From Halocatena salina (lineage in GTDB: Archaea; Halobacteriota; Halobacteria; Halobacteriales; Haloarculaceae): a stretch of 64,000 nt of DNA. Position 1 is the stretch's first letter. Each line of letters starts with the position of its first letter. The position numbers and the translations under genes were made by a program. A model generated the notes under the pieces. That model worked only from the letters and a program-made list of their open reading frames with translations. It did not search any database and was not told the DNA's origin. Below, in pieces: positions 62,720 through 64,000 of this stretch. The stretch spans positions 1,054,001 to 1,118,000 of the forward strand of contig NZ_CP096019.1 of the NCBI RefSeq assembly GCF_023115355.1. The letters run 5' to 3'.

Positions 62720-63844
62720 TTATCGACGTGTGTCGGTAAGATCCCGATAGAGCGTTACGTACGATCGGGTGGTTTGACGGACATCGAACTGTTCCGATAC
62801 GCGGCTGTATGCCCGGTCTCCAAACGGTTCATCCGTCGAAGCGACCCGTTTCATCGCATTAGATAGCTCGTTGGGCGACCGTGTCGGCACCAATACGCCC
62901 GTCCGTTCGTGTTCAACCACTTCCTTCACACCAGATATGTCGGTTGCCACGATTGAAAGGTTAGCTGCCATCGCCTCCAAGATAGCGATCGGAAGTCCCT
63001 CTCGGACCGAAGAAGAGACGAACACATCAGCGAGACCGTAATATTCCGGGATGTCCTCGGATGGAACGCGACCGACTATCGTAACGGCATCCGAGAGATC
63101 GTGCTCTTTCACCGTCTTCCGGAGCGTAGATTCCATCTCTCCCCATCCCACAACCAGAAGATGGGCCTGTGGGAAGTCCTCTGTGAGATGATTCATGGCC
63201 AGAACGAGATCTTCTTGTGCTTTTGCCGGAACGTATCGCCCCACCGTGAGAAACAGCGGGTCACCGTGTATCCCTTTCCGAGCACGAAACTCGTCCGGAT
63301 CTGCTTGTTGAACTCGTTCGTGGAACTCCGTAACGTCGATCCCGTTGTAAATGGTACACCACTGTCCGTCCAACTGCCCCTCATACCGGTGAACCGTCCC
63401 TGTGAAGTCCCGTTCGATATCTCCCGCGACAGCGATGGTCGCGGCATCAAGCGGGCGCGTGATCCGTTCAAGCGTTCTCGTGATTGGATGTCGTTCGCTC
63501 GGAACGTTGTGTTGGGTCGTAATTATGTGGTCTACGTTCCCAAGGCGACCGAACACACGTCCGAGCGTTTGTGAATAGGGAAGATGAGCATGGACAATGT
63601 CGAACTTCTCATGGCGCAAAAAGCGAGCCAGTCGTGCGATGGCTCGTGGGTCGAATTTGAAGCCGGCATCGAAATCGACCACATCAGCCCCTGCCGCTTC
63701 GAACTCCGGTGCGAGCGTGTCTTCACCTTCGAGAAAACAGATCGTGTACGTGATATCCGAGGCGTCAGTGTTGCGAACGATATCAAGCAGCAGTGTCGGA
63801 GCACCTCCAGGAGCAAGTTGATTGATCAAGAAACAGACATTCAT
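62720..63844 (-). CDS. GT4-family glycosyltransferase
   Basis: A 374-aa enzyme beginning MNVCFLINQLAPGGAPTLLLD. It has FDIVHAHLPYSQTLGRVFG, LFLTVGRYVPAKAQEDLVLA, the donor-site stretch EYYGLADVFVSSSVREGLPIAILEAM and ERTGVLVPTRSPNELSNAM, all typical of GT4. Substrate is unknown. It is the first gene read on the minus strand of this glycan cluster as far as the window shows; 156 bases of upstream DNA follow with no visible gene. Confidence 0.88.
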   Translation of the reverse strand: MNVCFLINQLAPGGAPTLLLDIVRNTDASDITYTICFLEGEDTLAPEFEAAGADVVDFDAGFKFDPRAIARLARFLRHEKFDIVHAHLPYSQTLGRVFGRLGNVDHIITTQHNVPSERHPITRTLERITRPLDAATIAVAGDIERDFTGTVHRYEGQLDGQWCTIYNGIDVTEFHERVQQADPDEFRARKGIHGDPLFLTVGRYVPAKAQEDLVLAMNHLTEDFPQAHLLVVGWGEMESTLRKTVKEHDLSDAVTIVGRVPSEDIPEYYGLADVFVSSSVREGLPIAILEAMAANLSIVATDISGVKEVVEHERTGVLVPTRSPNELSNAMKRVASTDEPFGDRAYSRVSEQFDVRQTTRSYVTLYRDLTDTRR

Positions 63845-64000
63845 TTGCTCGGATACCTCATTTGAATCGGGTTTACGTAAGTATCGGAAAAAAAGTTAGC
63901 GCTTCGATGATGGGTATGAGATATTAGGGTTGTAGAAAGAAGTGTGTTCGATCTGGATGGTGTATGAAGAACGATAGCCGAACGAGAGGGTTCGACTGTC

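Noticed and set aside
1-64000. CRISPR arrays, integrases or complete insertion sequences
   Set aside because: None could be found by eye on either strand; the only IS-like item is the lone HTH half at 22622.

Overview
The window is a stretch of haloarchaeal (class Halobacteria) chromosome. Evidence: proteins are strongly acidic (Asp/Glu-rich, Lys-poor), many starts are leaderless with a TATA-like box about 26 bases upstream, and the gene set is archaeal: GatE, DphB, Trm5, Pcc1, RibL, archaeosortase with a PGF-CTERM substrate, an Agl23-like protein and SRP 7S RNA. I cannot name the genus.

Layout. 1-6232: secF (end only) and secD, a membrane protein joining HNH-like zinc fingers to an M48 protease, RNase HII, an MFS transporter. 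6475-14373: a nine-gene Mrp/Mnh-type cation/proton antiporter operon (E, F, G, a DUF4040-type subunit, B, C and three NuoL/M/N-like subunits). 14380-25217: trm5, esterase, dphB, archaeosortase A with a PGF-CTERM surface protein, fumC, a lone IS630-type HTH protein, gatE and a 48-aa zinc-finger protein. 25332-29504: two regulators (HTH-10/Bat-like and PadR) and AT-rich, mostly empty DNA with one orphan gene, ending at tRNA-Ala(GGC). 29797-32291: rps15, a RecJ-like gene, pcc1 and rps3ae. 32294-40451: a copper protein, a HEAT-repeat protein, a secreted PLD-family protein, a DHH phosphoesterase, a JAMM protease, FAD synthase, an aminotransferase and lumazine synthase. 40493-42146: palindromic repeats arranged as nested inverted pairs around a small cysteine-containing protein. 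42186-47240: Agl23-like gene, a broken RelE-type toxin/antitoxin pair, a methyltransferase, purK and purE. 47405-51760: nuoA-B-CD-H-I, with the usual J-N genes missing. 51797-58856: methyltransferases, SRP RNA, a RIO-like kinase, acyl-CoA dehydrogenase, a CRM-domain protein, meaB and a B12-binding subunit. 58943-63844: a cell-surface glycan cluster of two GT4 glycosyltransferases and two alkaline-phosphatase-superfamily proteins.

Together the window holds energy and ion homeostasis (Mrp, Nuo, fumarase), translation and tRNA modification, protein export and surface anchoring (SecDF, SRP RNA, archaeosortase and substrate), and surface glycosylation. The least explained parts are the nested palindromic repeat cassette at 40.5-42.1 kb, the HNH-M48 fusion, the RecJ-like protein without its DHH motif, and the shortened Nuo operon beside an Mrp operon rich in Nuo-like subunits.
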